Source: Amphiura filiformis
Lineage: Eukaryota; Echinodermata; Ophiuroidea; Amphilepidida; Amphiuridae
Assembly (NCBI RefSeq): GCF_039555335.1
Contig: NC_092628.1
Location: forward strand, 70,337,706 to 70,401,705
Direction of reading: 5' to 3'
Length of the DNA stretch: 64,000 bases
Shown: positions 26,004-37,246 of the stretch, piece by piece
Layout of the letters: each line of letters starts with the position of its first letter
Position numbering within the stretch: the first letter of the stretch is position 1
Made by a program: the position numbers and the translations under genes
Notes under the pieces: generated by a model
The model's input: only the letters and a program-made list of their open reading frames with translations
The model's database searches: none
What the model was told of the DNA's origin: nothing

Positions 26004-26213
26004 CAGTGTCCGAAATAAGGAAAATATGGAGGTTATCCCGAGGATAACTAAAGCATGAATTCTGCTTGTCCTCAATACATTTTGGTTGTCCCCAAAATGT
26101 GTCATACTTTTGGAGGTAAAATATAGTGGTTGCCCAGAGGATAAGTACATAGCTCAATATGGTTGTCCCCAGTGATTTTTGGACAAGAGGATAAGTGCTT
26201 ATTTCGAACACTG
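26004..26213. mobile_element. hAT-type MITE with perfect 8 bp target duplication
   Basis: The TIRs are 'cagtgtccgaaataag' (26004-26019) and 'cttatttcgaacactg' (26198-26213). The 8 bp 'tttgtgag' flanks both sides (25996-26003 and 26214-26221). The CAGTG start and 8 bp duplication are hallmarks of the hAT superfamily. The short open frames inside are chance. A relative is at 29841-30108. Confidence 0.9.
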
Positions 26214-26221
26214 TTTGTGAG

Positions 26222-26628
26222 TAATACTAAAGATCTTGGCTCAGGATGACACTCCAAAAGGTAATTTCAGTAAAACAGTAGAGCCTAGTGGAATCAATCC
26301 CTTTCAAATTGAAATTTTTCCAATGCATTCATAAACTATACAGAAGAAAGCTGAGATCCATGTTGAATTAATTGAAAACGTCCTATAATCTGGCAACCCG
26401 AAAGGTATGGCAGAACACCAACCAACAACAGCATCAACAATGTGATAGATATATATTTAAATATATGGCAAGATAGTTAACAATAACTATGCTAGATGCT
26501 AGAAATAATTTATTAAATAAATAAAATTGAAAATATCATCACTTCAAAATAAATGTACAGAAAATAAACACTATTCTGGTATATATGTATACAAACACAA
26601 CAAACACATCATCCCAATGACACAATAA
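26222..26628. other. No gene recognised
   Basis: AT-rich sequence between two MITEs. Nothing further was recognised. Confidence 0.4.
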
Positions 26629-26630
26629 TA

Positions 26631-27054
26631 TGTGGCTGGACGCGGCGAATGAGCCGTAAACTCGGCAAACTTCATTTCGAGCTACAGGTGAAAATATATG
26701 CAAATCTCGTATTTTGGCGAAGTTGAGATTTTTGCAGATTTGAAATGTTTAAGCTTTCTTCTAAACACATACAAAGTTTTATTTTAAAGAAATAAGTGGA
26801 AATATGATATAATTTACATTTTCTGAGGCCCATCTGATGAGTGGTCATTATGCTTCCCTAACTTTGAACGCGTTTTTCTCGGTTTCGCGCTTTGATTCAT
26901 GACAACCTATAACAAGCCATAACTTCGCTTCTGATTGTCATATTAAGTTCATTGAGGTGTCATTTTAATCCCTGAAACATGCTCTTTGCAAATATGTAAA
27001 AAGTAAAAATGACCAGAGGGGGACTTTACGGCTTATTCGAGGTGTCCAGGCACA
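26631..27054. mobile_element. MITE with TA target duplication
   Basis: The left end 'tgtggctggacgcggcgaat' and the reverse complement of the right end 'tgtgcctggacacctcgaat' match, continuing as 'agccgtaaa'. TA lies outside both ends (26629-26630 and 27055-27056). Confidence 0.85.
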
Positions 27055-27056
27055 TA

Positions 27057-27505
27057 TAAAACATTGCACTTTATATATTAAAAAACAAAAACAAATAAAA
27101 ATAGGGAAAATTGCAAAGAAATGTATTTCAGTAAATTCAACTTCCATTGTCAATGTTGATAGCTATAACAGAGTATCTCTTTGAAACTTATTGCATTCCC
27201 CTACAGTATGTATATCTATGTTGTTTTCTGGATTATGGATTATCATTAAGTAGACATGATGAAGACTATGCCTGCAAATAAGACTAAAAAATAGACTTTT
27301 TACACATTTCCTGCTCAATCTATTAGCATATCATTTTGAATGTGGTTGCTATCAGACCCACTGTCAGGCCCGCTGTCAGGTAGTGATGCTAAATGTAGCA
27401 GCAAACCTCACACACTCATACATCACACACAGATTGGGATTGTCACATCTACTTAATCCCAGTACTAGTATACACCCCATATTGTGATCACTGATCATGC
27501 TTATT
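27057..27505. other. No gene recognised
   Basis: AT-rich. Short 'actgtcaggcccgctgtcagg' words at 27360-27380 look like a repeat scrap. No exon seen. Confidence 0.4.
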
Positions 27506-27507
27506 TA

Positions 27508-27821
27508 GACCCCGGTCAGACGTGCATGTTTTTACTAAGTAAAGATGGTCGGACCATTGTACAGGTAGCGTGTAACCGCAAGCGACCATGGTCATACTGT
27601 AGCCATACCATCTTTCTACAAGGATGCTAATTAACATCGTTAGCGCTCAAGTTACTATGGACGGACTATCGTTAGTACAAACAGCCAACCATGTGACCCA
27701 CACAATGCATCATCCAATCATGCATTTCAGCATGAAATCAAGCTCTTTAGTCAACTATAGTCGGACCATGGTAAAGAAAACGATGGTCGGATGATGCAAT
27801 TATGCACATCTGACCAGGGTC
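27508..27821. mobile_element. MITE with TA target duplication
   Basis: The left end 'gaccccggtcagacgtgcat' is mirrored by 'atgcacatctgaccagggtc' at the right, with TA directly outside both ends. The interior carries inverted 'gatggtcggaccat' and 'atggtcggatgatg' words. Confidence 0.85.
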
Positions 27822-28094
27822 TACTCTTAGTAAACAGGAATTATGACAATATCTATTAGAATGTACAAGCAATACATTTTTGTGTGTAAATAAAAACAAG
27901 AACAACCTCCAAATGCATATTTGGTCTTATAAGTACCAAATTGGTTACCATGGATCAAGATAAATAATCTTTGATCTTTAAGAATGAGGTATATGATATC
28001 TGTATGAGCAGGATACACAACACATAGATTTATCTATATCATTTACAATAGAGGTGAGCCAATAATCAGAGTGGGCGTGCACAAGCAAAGATAT

Positions 28095-28175
28095 TGGTAA
28101 TTCGGATCACCGGATGGTAGAGCACTGAACTCGCATTCTAGAGGTTGCCGGTTCGAATCCCACATCAGCCCAATT
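28095..28175 (+). mobile_element. tRNA-derived SINE head (tRNA-Ala-like)
   Basis: A-box-like 'ggatggtagagcactg' and B box 'ggttcgaatccc' stand at normal tRNA spacing, with an anticodon-loop-like 'ctcgcat' between them. No good acceptor stem can be drawn, so this is a SINE head or tRNA relic and not a functional gene. Confidence 0.55.
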
Positions 28176-29520
28176 CTGAGCCATATCGGACTCCGATCAG
28201 CAGACAAAAAGGTACCATTACTGAAACATTATTCTTAAGCCTAATGGATACATGTACATGTGAAATAAATATAGAACCATGGTGAGCAAATAAAAAGGAA
28301 AAACACTTGTAAAAAAATATAAACTCTTTTTAATCTTGGGTTTACTGGTTTTAACTTTGGCTAACAATGTTGGCAGGAATCTTGGATTGAGTGGAGGGAA
28401 ATCTAGAGAATGACTCAAATCTAGAACCTCAGTCAAGTTTTTACTTTTAGTTGATGACTTTTTTCAAAACTTGGACAACTTTATGGACAATGAACAACTG
28501 CCTGATTGGTCAAAATATAAAAATCATAATTAAATTTCAATTTTAAACATCAATTTCATATTAAGTACCATACTACAATGTACATCATAAAACTGTGCAC
28601 TTGTGTAATTTTGAAAGACATTGCAAGATCAATACTTTTTACAGAAACACATATAGCATAATCGCCCAATTACAGTCCCATTACCGATAATAATCCCACC
28701 CCAAACTTGGGGAAAAAGTATCCAATTATAATCCTAAAGTACGTTTTGCAAACCTTGTTGCTTCAACTTGAACATCAATCACATCATTCTCATATTTGAT
28801 TGGTTATGAATTGTTGTATAGATGTCATGGTGTTTTTAAACGCCATAACATCTATACAACAATGTTAAACAAATTTACCTTATTTTATGGGGTTAAGGTA
28901 AAATTTGTTTGAAATTCACATGTACAACAGGTATAAATTAACTGTTTATAAACATAAAACTTACAAAGGTGGAGGTCATTAAAACCAAATTGAAAATGTC
29001 CTAAGCTTATGAAAACATTACTACCCTGTACTGGATACTTGATCACACTTGAAGTTGGCAATTTGTGAACGGGTGTGGTGTCCAATTTCTATGATCATAA
29101 TCCCACCCCCTTTTCAGACTTTTTCCAACTAAACAACTAGTGGGACTATAATCAGGTGATTACAGTATAATTCACACAAAAATTGGACAGTTATACAATA
29201 ATTATTGAATCAAAGAAAAGCTATAAAATATGCATTAAATTAATGATCAGTACGACTTTCAAGATATTGCGTATATAATAACAATAAGTGAAAAGTTAAT
29301 CATTTTCTAATAATTTAAAAGAATTTTTGATTTGAGGAAAGAAATGGTATTTATTTGTAAATTTCTTTATATAATTTCATAAGCTGACAATTCGCTTCCA
29401 GTATTTGCGATGCCATCAAATAAAATGAGTTGGATGTCAGTCATATTATAATCAAGCCACCATTTAATTATACATTGTAGCAATCAAATCATTTCTTGCA
29501 TCAATGGCCACAGAGAGATA
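28176..29520. other. Non-coding; two strong hairpins near 28.8-28.9 kb
   Basis: Two neighbouring hairpins stand out. One is at 28812-28862 (arms 'ttgttgtatagatgt' and 'acatctatacaacaa'). The other is at 28866-28908 (arms 'aacaaatttacctta' and 'taaggtaaaatttgtt'). They may be the core of an old element whose ends carry 'cagtcccattac' (28673) and 'tagtgggactataatc' (29139). No exon recognised. Confidence 0.5.
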
Positions 29521-29544
29521 ATCATTGTACTCTGAAGGCTGGTC

Positions 29545-29752
29545 CAGGGTTGTAGCTACAGTGGGCGGTGGTGGGCGGCAGAGCCCACCACTCAACTTCA
29601 ATTTATGCATTGGAGCCCACCACTCAGACACCAAAATTGCAACATTTTGTTGATTTAGTCAAGAATATGGTCAATTTTGGCTACAAATTGCTAAATATGC
29701 AAGATTTTCAGTAAATGCCACCCAGCACTAAAATATCCTACCTACAACCCTG
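29545..29752. mobile_element. Probable hAT-type MITE
   Basis: The ends 'cagggttgtagctac' and 'cctacctacaaccctg' are inverted copies with the CAGGG start common in hAT elements. A perfect 8 bp duplication could not be shown. The interior repeats 'gcccaccactcaact' and 'gcccaccactcagac'. Confidence 0.55.
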
Positions 29753-29840
29753 CTGGTGGATGCCAGCTGCAGACTACACATTATTTCTTATCAAGTGATG
29801 AGAGCTTACGTTAAACTGTACTTCTTGCTATGAATATAGT

Positions 29841-30108
29841 CAGTGTGTGAAATAAGTTCAAATCTTCAGGTGCCATTTGGACCTTTGGGTTTGAAATCTA
29901 CAGGACCAAACTCAACTGCAAAATGTTGATGTTAAACTGGTCCACATTTGTGACACTTCATAAGACTTCAAACAATAAGTAATGTCATGTATTAATGTTG
30001 AAGTCAGCATTGAATCCGACTTCCTGACTTTGGTTACAAAATTTCACAATGGCCTGCAGTGATTTTCACTGGCTTTTAGCCTGAGGGCCTGCCTTATTTT
30101 GAACACTG
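29841..30108. mobile_element. hAT-type MITE with perfect 8 bp target duplication
   Basis: The TIRs are 'cagtgtgtgaaataag' and 'cttattttgaacactg', closely like those of the element at 26004-26213. 'aatatagt' occurs at 29833-29840 and 30109-30116, a perfect 8 bp duplication. Confidence 0.9.
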
Positions 30109-30291
30109 AATATAGTGTTACTTGAACAATAACTATGGTCGTATCTTGAAATCAATTGTCTTAACATCCAGCTCATTTTGTTTGATCACACCATTACATT
30201 TGTGCAATTAATAATACTAAGATGAGGTATAGGTGAATGGTGGGCTACGTCTGGCAATCAGATACTTAACAAATAGCTCTTGTAGTAAACT

Positions 30292-30468
30292 CTATTCGTC
30301 TTCAATTTGGTCCATTGCAGCAAATGATAGCTTGAAACTGGTGATTACATTAAATACTTTGTACCTGATCACCTGTTTACTCTTCTCCTTAACTTTGGTA
30401 TCAGTTGAGTACAGTATGTGCAAACGCCCAAGCTGGCTGTTTCCGATAGCACCAACCCAGTATGATTC
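30292..30468 (-). CDS. Candidate terminal exon of the tetraspanin (weak)
   Basis: A good acceptor ('ttttcttatagcttgcag') is followed in the required phase 0 by 58 open codons and a stop. The residues (ESYWVGAIGNSQLG ... AAMDQIEDE) are soluble, however, and do not complete TM4 as the family would predict (about ILGVWLAxRFRNQK). It may be an alternative end, an unrelated exon or chance. Confidence 0.2.
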   Translation of the reverse strand, partial: ESYWVGAIGNSQLGRLHILYSTDTKVKEKSKQVIRYKVFNVITSFKLSFAAMDQIEDE

Positions 30469-30937
30469 CTGCAAGCTATAAGAAAACATTTCAAAGAATT
30501 ACCACTATGAAAATAACTGAATGGTCAATGGTAAGAACACTGGTTAGAAGAGGTCCTGGGCTTATAAACAGGGATGCCAGTGGCCTGGAGTGACTTTGCA
30601 GGAAAAGCCTGAAAAAGTGCATGAATTTGGGCTATAAAGCTTCAAAATGGGCTGAAAATAAATAAAAGTGCGGAAATTTGGAGTATCAAAAAGTAGGAAA
30701 TCAGGCAATTGCCTGAAAACTAGTACATTCCATTGTATGCCTTTTGAAAATGTTCATGTTAGATTTTGATATTATATAAGTGACTGAATTGCTCCATGAA
30801 GAACCTTCAAGTTCACTACACATTATTAACTATAATATCATTTTAACAAACAAACTGGTAAGCTTAACTATTGCATGTACATACATACTACCAACACGAC
30901 AGAATGTAATTTAAAACTCTTAAGGCCTACTGCTTAC

Positions 30938-31057
30938 CTCCAGGAAACCAAATAATAAACCAGCACCACCGGTGTAACGTGCAGCTTGAGTTAGCCTAGT
31001 GTCCAAAGAGTCATAGCAATTACGACATGTTTCACATCCACCAATGCAGCAATGCAA
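30938..31057 (-). CDS. TSPAN31: Tetraspanin coding exon 4
   Basis: Forty codons from the acceptor 'ccctttcacag' to the donor GTAAGC. They encode the cysteine-rich second half of the large loop and the first part of TM4. About 22-25 residues of TM4 and tail should follow in another exon. Confidence 0.85.
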
Positions 31058-34000
31058 CTGTGAAAGGGAAAAAAGGGATACAATGATGAATTGTTACAAC
31101 TTTGAATGCTTGTATTTATTTTGTAGTCTACATCTGAGACGAATATAACTAAAGAGATATGAAGCCCCATTCATTCATATATTGTGCAGCGATCCAGGTC
31201 TCCCACATATATTGTTGTGCAAATCACGCTAGCTCTACCTTTGCCGGCTTAAATCAATTACACATCTTCACTTCTGGGTTCAATACACTGGGGTCAGAAA
31301 GTTGTTTACTGTGTTCGCTATAGTATAAAAAAAGAATTAACTGAATACACATACCAAATTACAAATACTAACTATCAGAAAACTAGATATTTTTACATTC
31401 ATCCATAACGTTGCATATTGATGTACAAATTGAGTCACATTTAGGTTTTTTTTATTGTCTGTTACACAATTGTTGTGGAAACCTCGGAATACAATCAATG
31501 TGTGATAACAATAGGGCTGTGCATTGCTTCGTATAGATTTCTTATAATTATATTTGTCTCAGGTCTACATCATATTTTGTTTAGTAATTACAGGCAAAGA
31601 AACCATTTAGTACCAAAACGGATTTTTATTTTTTTCCTTCAAAAGCAATAAACAGCTGCAACTACAGAGAAGCAGCCAAAGTATAATAAAGATTGACTGC
31701 CTAGTTATCTGTCTAGCCACATTCTTGTTTATTTGTCCCATTAAGAGCTCTGTTTTAACATTTATATTTATTTATTTATTTTTGTCACTCACAATATATT
31801 CTTACCGTGTCCATTTGTTTCTCACACAGTGAATAATCTACATGTTGCTTGTCTAGTCCACAGCAGTCAAATTCTTGTTGTAATTCTTTTCTTGTGCCAT
31901 TACTTGCATTCTCCCAGCCTTGTGTTAACATAACATGTCTTCTAGCTTCTCCCATCACAACAAGACATGCTATAGATACACAATACTGAACCACAAAGGT
32001 TACAGTCAACAGAGTAAGGTACTGTTGTTAGAAATGTTAAGGACATTTTCTTAACATTATGTACATGTAACTAGAAAAATGTGTAGGCCCTACCTCCTGC
32101 TACAAAATGTATATTGGTGGTGGCCTAAATTACACAGTCAAATAACTAAAGATACAAATTACATATCACAAAAATATACACCCCAAGATTAGTAATTTCA
32201 GTCTCATAATTGGTAAGCTTGCAACAATACATGTACCGTATTGACCATCATTAGTACATCATTAGTACATAATTAGTACATCATCTGATGAGAGGAAACT
32301 ATTATAAATGCAAAACAATGCAAATTAACCCTAATGCTAAAAGTGGTTTTTGGCTATCGGAAAGAAAAGAAGGAACAGAAGAGGACAGAAGATGAACAAA
32401 GAATTAGTTATTTGGCACCCCCAGGATTCGAACCTTAGACCCCTCGGGTGCCAAGCACAAGATCACCAAACAGGTAGCCATGAGTCTTTCGCTGGCCTGA
32501 CCAATGAAGGCATGTATATAGGATTCAGGTGATTGAATCATGGCATCACTTGGGATGCATGCATGCCCTGTGGGTTTGCTTGTAAGATTTTATAGAGTTA
32601 GGGTTAAACAAATGCAGGCCTCGAAATAACCAGGCACCCAGGAGCCATTTACCCAATGGTCATGGCATTTTGGCTCCTGGTCCACACCATGATCATGTGA
32701 ACCAGGCTCTACATTTTTTCCAAATAGAGCCTGGTAGTTAAATCGGTTTTTGTATCTAATGTGTACAATTAAAATTTAAATGACTCCTACATGTAGGTCT
32801 TTAACTAGATGGACCGCGGTTCTCGGATGTCGCGGTTTTCGACGCACAGCGTCGACCGTGATGCCTCCACAAAAGGGTGTGATGTGGCACTTACAAGTTG
32901 ATACAAAGCTTCAAGCCTAAAAGTGGAGACTGAATTTGACCTTGAGACAACACCTGGATGACCCCAAAACAACCTTCCAATGAATCCTGGGTGACCCCGG
33001 ATGACCCCAAAATTACCGCCCAAAAATTTGGCTCTAAATGTTGACTACCCACCAAGTTTCATGCCCATAGGATAGTTTTACTAATTTGACCTCAGATGAC
33101 CCCTGGTGACCCCAAAATGACCTTCCAAAATTTGGCTCTAAATGTTGACTGTACCCACCAAGTTTCATGCCCATATGACAGTTTTACTAGTTTAACCTCA
33201 GATGACCCCTGGATGACCTCAAATGACCCTGAAATGACCTTTCAAAAAGTTGGCTCTGAATATTGACTGTACCCACCAAATTTCATGCCCATATGACAAT
33301 TTTTACTAATTTGACCTCAGATGACCCCTGGATGACCCTAAAATGACCATCAAAAAATTAGGCTCTAAATGTTGACTGTACCCACCAAGTTTCATGCCCG
33401 CACGACAGTTTTACTTATTTGACCTCAGATGACCCTGGGTGACCCCAGATGACCCCAAAATGACCTTCCAAAAATTTGGCTCTAAATGTTGACTGTACCT
33501 ACCAAGTTTCATGGCCATATGAGTATTTTTGCTAATTTGACCTCAAATGACCCCTACATGACCTCAGGAGACCTTGACCCACTAACCAATACAAACTTGT
33601 TCTGTCTGGGGTCAATATGCACCCACCCACCAAGTTTTAGGAACGTATGACCCTAGTCTCCGAGAAAAGAGGTAAATAAAGAAAATGGGCCCCTTGACCT
33701 CAAATGACCTTTTACCTCAGTAGATGACCTTGAACCTCACCCAAAAAAAAGTAGCCAGAGTTTTTTACCATGACCCACCTATTCTGAAAATCTGAAGTCA
33801 ATCCGCCCATCCATGCCCGAGATATAGCCTCCGGACATATAGCCTCCGGACGGAAGGACGGATGGACGGAAGGACGGACATTGCAAAAACAGTATGCCTC
33901 GCGGTGGAGGCATAAAAATGGCTCCTGGTTCACTAGATTATCACAGAACCAGGAGCCGCTTTTTCCAGATGTGTGGCTCCTGGTCCAAATCTGCTTATTT

Positions 34001-37000
34001 CGAGGTTTGAACAAATGTAACACTTAAATTGCATTTCTGTGTCCAGATGATTTCACCATGATTCAACTTGCATTTTTAAGTGCATTGAAAAGTGTGCTTT
34101 TAGATGCATGGGATGGAAAAGTAATATGGGCGTTATTAGGGGAAGGTTGCTAATTAGGTTGAATACAGTACCGTACAATTTTGAATTTTTTTCCAACTCA
34201 ACATGCTCTTTATTGTATTCACCTATAATCAACCCACATGGAGTTCTCCTCTCCCTTCAAATATCAATTCTGAGTCAAACATCATTTGGAAGGATACAAT
34301 GAACAGCAATCCTTGATGACTGAGAGCAGCAGCAGCAATACCAAGTACAGCAACGATGACCAGCAGTGCACCACAGAAAACTAACCCTCCAACAACAGGT
34401 GTGATGACTAGCTTGACAGCATGCATGGCAAGGGCACTTGAACACAGCAGAACTACGCCAATTAACTGTGAAAAAAGAATAAATAAAAATAAATAAACAT
34501 AATTAAATCAAAGGAAAGAAAATACATAGACAGCCATCAATTGGTAAAAGTCATAGAGATGTTTGTGATGGGTTCTGGTAATGAATTCCAGTCAGTAAAT
34601 TGATTATCTTATGACCAACACATCATAGACAATTCGTCGTCCGTATTCCATAGTGGCGTATAGTGGGGCGCCGCGAATAAGCAACTTTTCGAGAAAATCG
34701 GGTTTGAAGAAATGCCAATTTAAAATCGAGTTGTGTAAATCAGACATTCATTATATTTTGTAAATGATGTGAAATTTCTGTAGTAAACTAAATAGATTTT
34801 ATTGTTATATATTTTTCAAAAGAAATAAATACATACTATTGCTGGCAAACTGACAATAAAACTATCGTCACTATGGAAAAGCGAACAAAACGCAATACCC
34901 TAACCTTACGTTAACCGTGACGCCACCTCGGTCGCCGTGTAATCCCTATGGCGTTACTTTTCGTCGTTCAGTATTCCATAGTGGCGTATAGGTCCGACAC
35001 GTGCACGCCACTATGACATACGATGTTTTTCATTTTGCCGATATTTCATAATTATAAAATGTGTATAAAAAGTGGCGTATGGTCGACACGCCACTATGGA
35101 ATACAAAAAATGTCACTTTGTAACTATACGCCACATTTAATTAATTAATTACTAATTAATTAGCTAATTATGACTGATGAGACTTAGAAAAAATGAAAGA
35201 GAACATCATTAAAAACATATATGCCAATTTTCAAAAAAATGACCAAAAATCACTATACGCCACTATGGAATACAGCCGACGAATTAATATTTATACCATG
35301 TACATCATTATTATGGGACACACCATGTCAGGAGGTCTTAAAATTGTTTCCTTCTCGAGGAGGGTGGTTGAAATGTTTTCAATCTTCCATATAAGGGGGG
35401 TCGGTAATTTTTTTACTGGACAAGTGCCAGATTCTCCAACCCAAGTATTTATGAACACTCCCTAAGAAATCTAGACTACATCCATGGGGCTGTGGGAAAG
35501 GTCCAAAGAAATTATGAAGTGTAAGTGACACACTACTCACTACAAATTTACTAATAGCTCAAGCTGGAGCAAATGCTTGCCCACACCCACAATTTTACCC
35601 TCCCCATAAATTATTACACACTGTACAGCAGGGTGGCTGATTTTTTTATGATTTTTTTGATATAAATTGATTTCAAGAACTGCTATATACCCCATGATAA
35701 AGTCAAAAGAGAAATGCTAGACATGCACAATCCTATCAGCTACCATACATGTACTTACAATAATCAACATGTGTTTACTGACTGGAATTCATTACCAGAA
35801 CCCATCACAAGATTTGCCTACACCCATCGAATGTGTGTCATCGGTCCTCAGATTCAATTCATGTAAGATTTACCCGCCCTAAACAGAAATTCAGTGCGGT
35901 TTCGTAACTAATTTTTACCCACTTTAAACAGGATAGGATTGTACCTAAAAGAGCTAGAGGTATGTAACTGCCCTTACAGTTACAGGTTTTTGATCAAATA
36001 AACCCTTACATTTTTGTTTATAATTTTCTAATATTTATGTTTGGGTGATGGTCTTGATGCAAACCATGCCAGGGAAACAAGCTTCAAATGTGAAATTGTG
36101 GTATCATTAAAATGACCCCTAAATGCACCGACTAGAGGTTTAAAACAACTGTTTTTTCTTGAAAGCAAGCGTTTTTTATTCACGTAAAATTCTCTGAACG
36201 GGCCCTTACATGTAATTCATGCTTTTCTGGTCACGCATTGTGTACACTGTAAATTAAACTTCAGTGGCTCCCCCAGGAAGCAACCCTGCTATATATAGGT
36301 ATTCCAAATGAATGAATGCAGCTTTCAACAGCTGTACACGATCCAACCGTGATCATAATCATCATATCGTGTATTTCAAAGTAACTGCAACACGAACGCA
36401 CAACCTTGAATACGGTACAGTCAATGCTAACCAATCACGAGTGCGTTTGCATGGCATGATTGAATTCACTTCCGCGTAAAGCTGAATTTATACTTTTGCA
36501 CAAAAGTGATTCTCACGCATGCTCAGTGTTTACTTCCGTTTTCAGAGCGTCAAGCCCATCAATCGATACCAGTCGCTGAGGCAAAAAACGATGTCGCTTT
36601 TACAAGTTGAAGAAATCTCAACTGTCGAGCGATATCGCTTGACACATGAATGCATCAACAAATCATTTACGTGCATTTGGATCTATTATTTTGCTATTCA
36701 ATTTATCTTTCTCGATCATTAACTTTCGGTAAGGAAGTATTTCAAGGCAATAATTATTGACAGCAATTGATGTTCTAAAAATGTACAGTACCGGTATTTT
36801 AATAAAGCATTTAGCTACGATAAGTATAGTTTAAATGCAATTTAAGCGATGAGCGATTCATCGCAAAATTCGGCGATTGCCCATCGCTTTTCAAAAGCAT
36901 TGCATCGCAATCGCTCGGCGATCAAATATAAATTCAGCTTTACTCACGCTGGCGTACATCGCGCAATGACTGTACACAAAAAATTGTCACGCTATTGACA

Positions 37001-37246
37001 TGATTGAATTGAAAGCTACGTTCATTCAGTCATGTTTTGTCTTGGCTTGGTACTATCCAACACCTACAATAATGTAAGTCAATCGGTCTTGCAGTATTTT
37101 ATAGCTGAATATATAGATTGCACCAATGAAGAATAAAGAAATCTAGACTAAATTAATAAAAATTTAGTAAACACAACTTGACTCACCACATAAAAACAGT
37201 TTATCCCAATCAGCGCTTTCTGAATGCGATCTATACCCTCCGCCAT
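30938..37246 (-). CDS. TSPAN31: Tetraspanin of the TSPAN31/TSPAN13 type (four exons; last exon not settled)
   Basis: Coding exons on the minus strand are 37246-37187, 34465-34298, 32021-31806 and 31057-30938, all joined in phase 0 at GT..AG sites, giving 188 residues. Human TSPAN31 is about 210 residues. The model has a short cytoplasmic start (MAEGIDRIQKALIG), TM1 and TM2 around residues 12-35 and 43-70, TM3 at about 74-98, then the large extracellular loop. The loop carries the tetraspanin CCG motif ('EFDCCGLDKQH') and further cysteines ('CCIGGCETCRNC'), and TM4 begins with 'YTGGAGLLFGF'. The loop stretch 'SNGTRKELQQEFDCCGL' matches the TSPAN31 pattern. Tetraspanins organise membrane microdomains; the exact role of this one is unknown. 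It is transcribed away from GATAD1, 334 bp apart. Orthology to TSPAN31 rather than TSPAN13 is an inference. Confidence 0.85.
31806..32021 (-). CDS. TSPAN31: Tetraspanin coding exon 3
   Basis: Seventy-two codons from the acceptor 'tctaacaacag' to the donor GTAAGA. They hold TM3 ('TVTFVVQYCVSIACLVVM') and the first half of the large loop with the CCG motif and a possible N-glycosylation site (NGT). Confidence 0.9.
32385..32540 (-). mobile_element. tRNA-derived SINE-like sequence in tetraspanin intron
   Basis: On the minus strand, 'gaggggtctaaggttcgaat' plus 'cctggggg' gives a B box within a tRNA-like context ('cttggcacccgagg' opposite 'gggtgccaa'). A 'ttcttttctttcc' rich tail follows. Only the B-box half is clear. 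Confidence 0.4.
32615..34009. mobile_element. hAT-type element with 8 bp target duplication, carrying a nested repeat
   Basis: The ends 'caggcctcgaaataa' and 'ttatttcgaggtttg' are inverted copies. 'aacaaatg' flanks both sides (32607-32614 and 34010-34017). Both arms carry 'ggctcctggt' and 'accaggagcc' words. The middle (about 32809-33914) is a different, TGACC-rich repeat that has inserted into it. The element lies in the tetraspanin intron between exons 3 and 2. Confidence 0.85.
32809..33914. repeat. TGACC-rich tandem repeat nested in the hAT element
   Basis: Six or so tandem units of about 110-150 bp, each with 'accaagtttcatgcccatat', 'gacagttttactaatttgac' and 'ctcagatgacccctgg'. The ends carry 'gtgatgcctccac' on the left and 'cgcggtggaggcata' on the right, with 'ggacggacggaaggacgg' just before the right end. 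Confidence 0.8.
34298..34465 (-). CDS. TSPAN31: Tetraspanin coding exon 2
   Basis: Fifty-six codons from the acceptor 'ttttttcacag' to the donor GTATCC. They encode the rest of TM1, the small extracellular loop and TM2 ('VFCGALLVIVAVLGIAAAAL'), ending LSHQGLLFI, as in the family (NHHQVLLFF). Confidence 0.85.
34631..35285. mobile_element. TIR element of the 'tagtggcgta' family, with internal inverted copies
   Basis: The left end 'aattcgtcgtccgtattcca' plus 'tagtggcgtatagtg' is mirrored at the right by 'cactatacgccactatgg' ending 'cgacgaatt'. The same motif occurs internally at about 34970-35025 and 35070-35105. A related element is at 51198-51470. It lies in the tetraspanin intron upstream of exon 2. 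Confidence 0.8.
35290..37180. other. Tetraspanin intron 1, remainder
   Basis: AT-rich intron sequence with no second gene recognised. A patch at 36845-36925 repeats 'atcgc' and 'cgatt' words ('gcgatgagcgattcatcgca'), a local cryptic repeat. Confidence 0.5.
37187..37246 (-). CDS. TSPAN31: Tetraspanin coding exon 1
   Basis: Twenty codons, from the ATG at 37246-37244 to a GTGAGT donor at 37186-37181. They encode MAEGIDRIQKALIGINCFYV, the cytoplasmic start and the beginning of TM1. The start is chosen because it aligns with the family N-terminus and lies just upstream of the first membrane helix. Confidence 0.85.
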
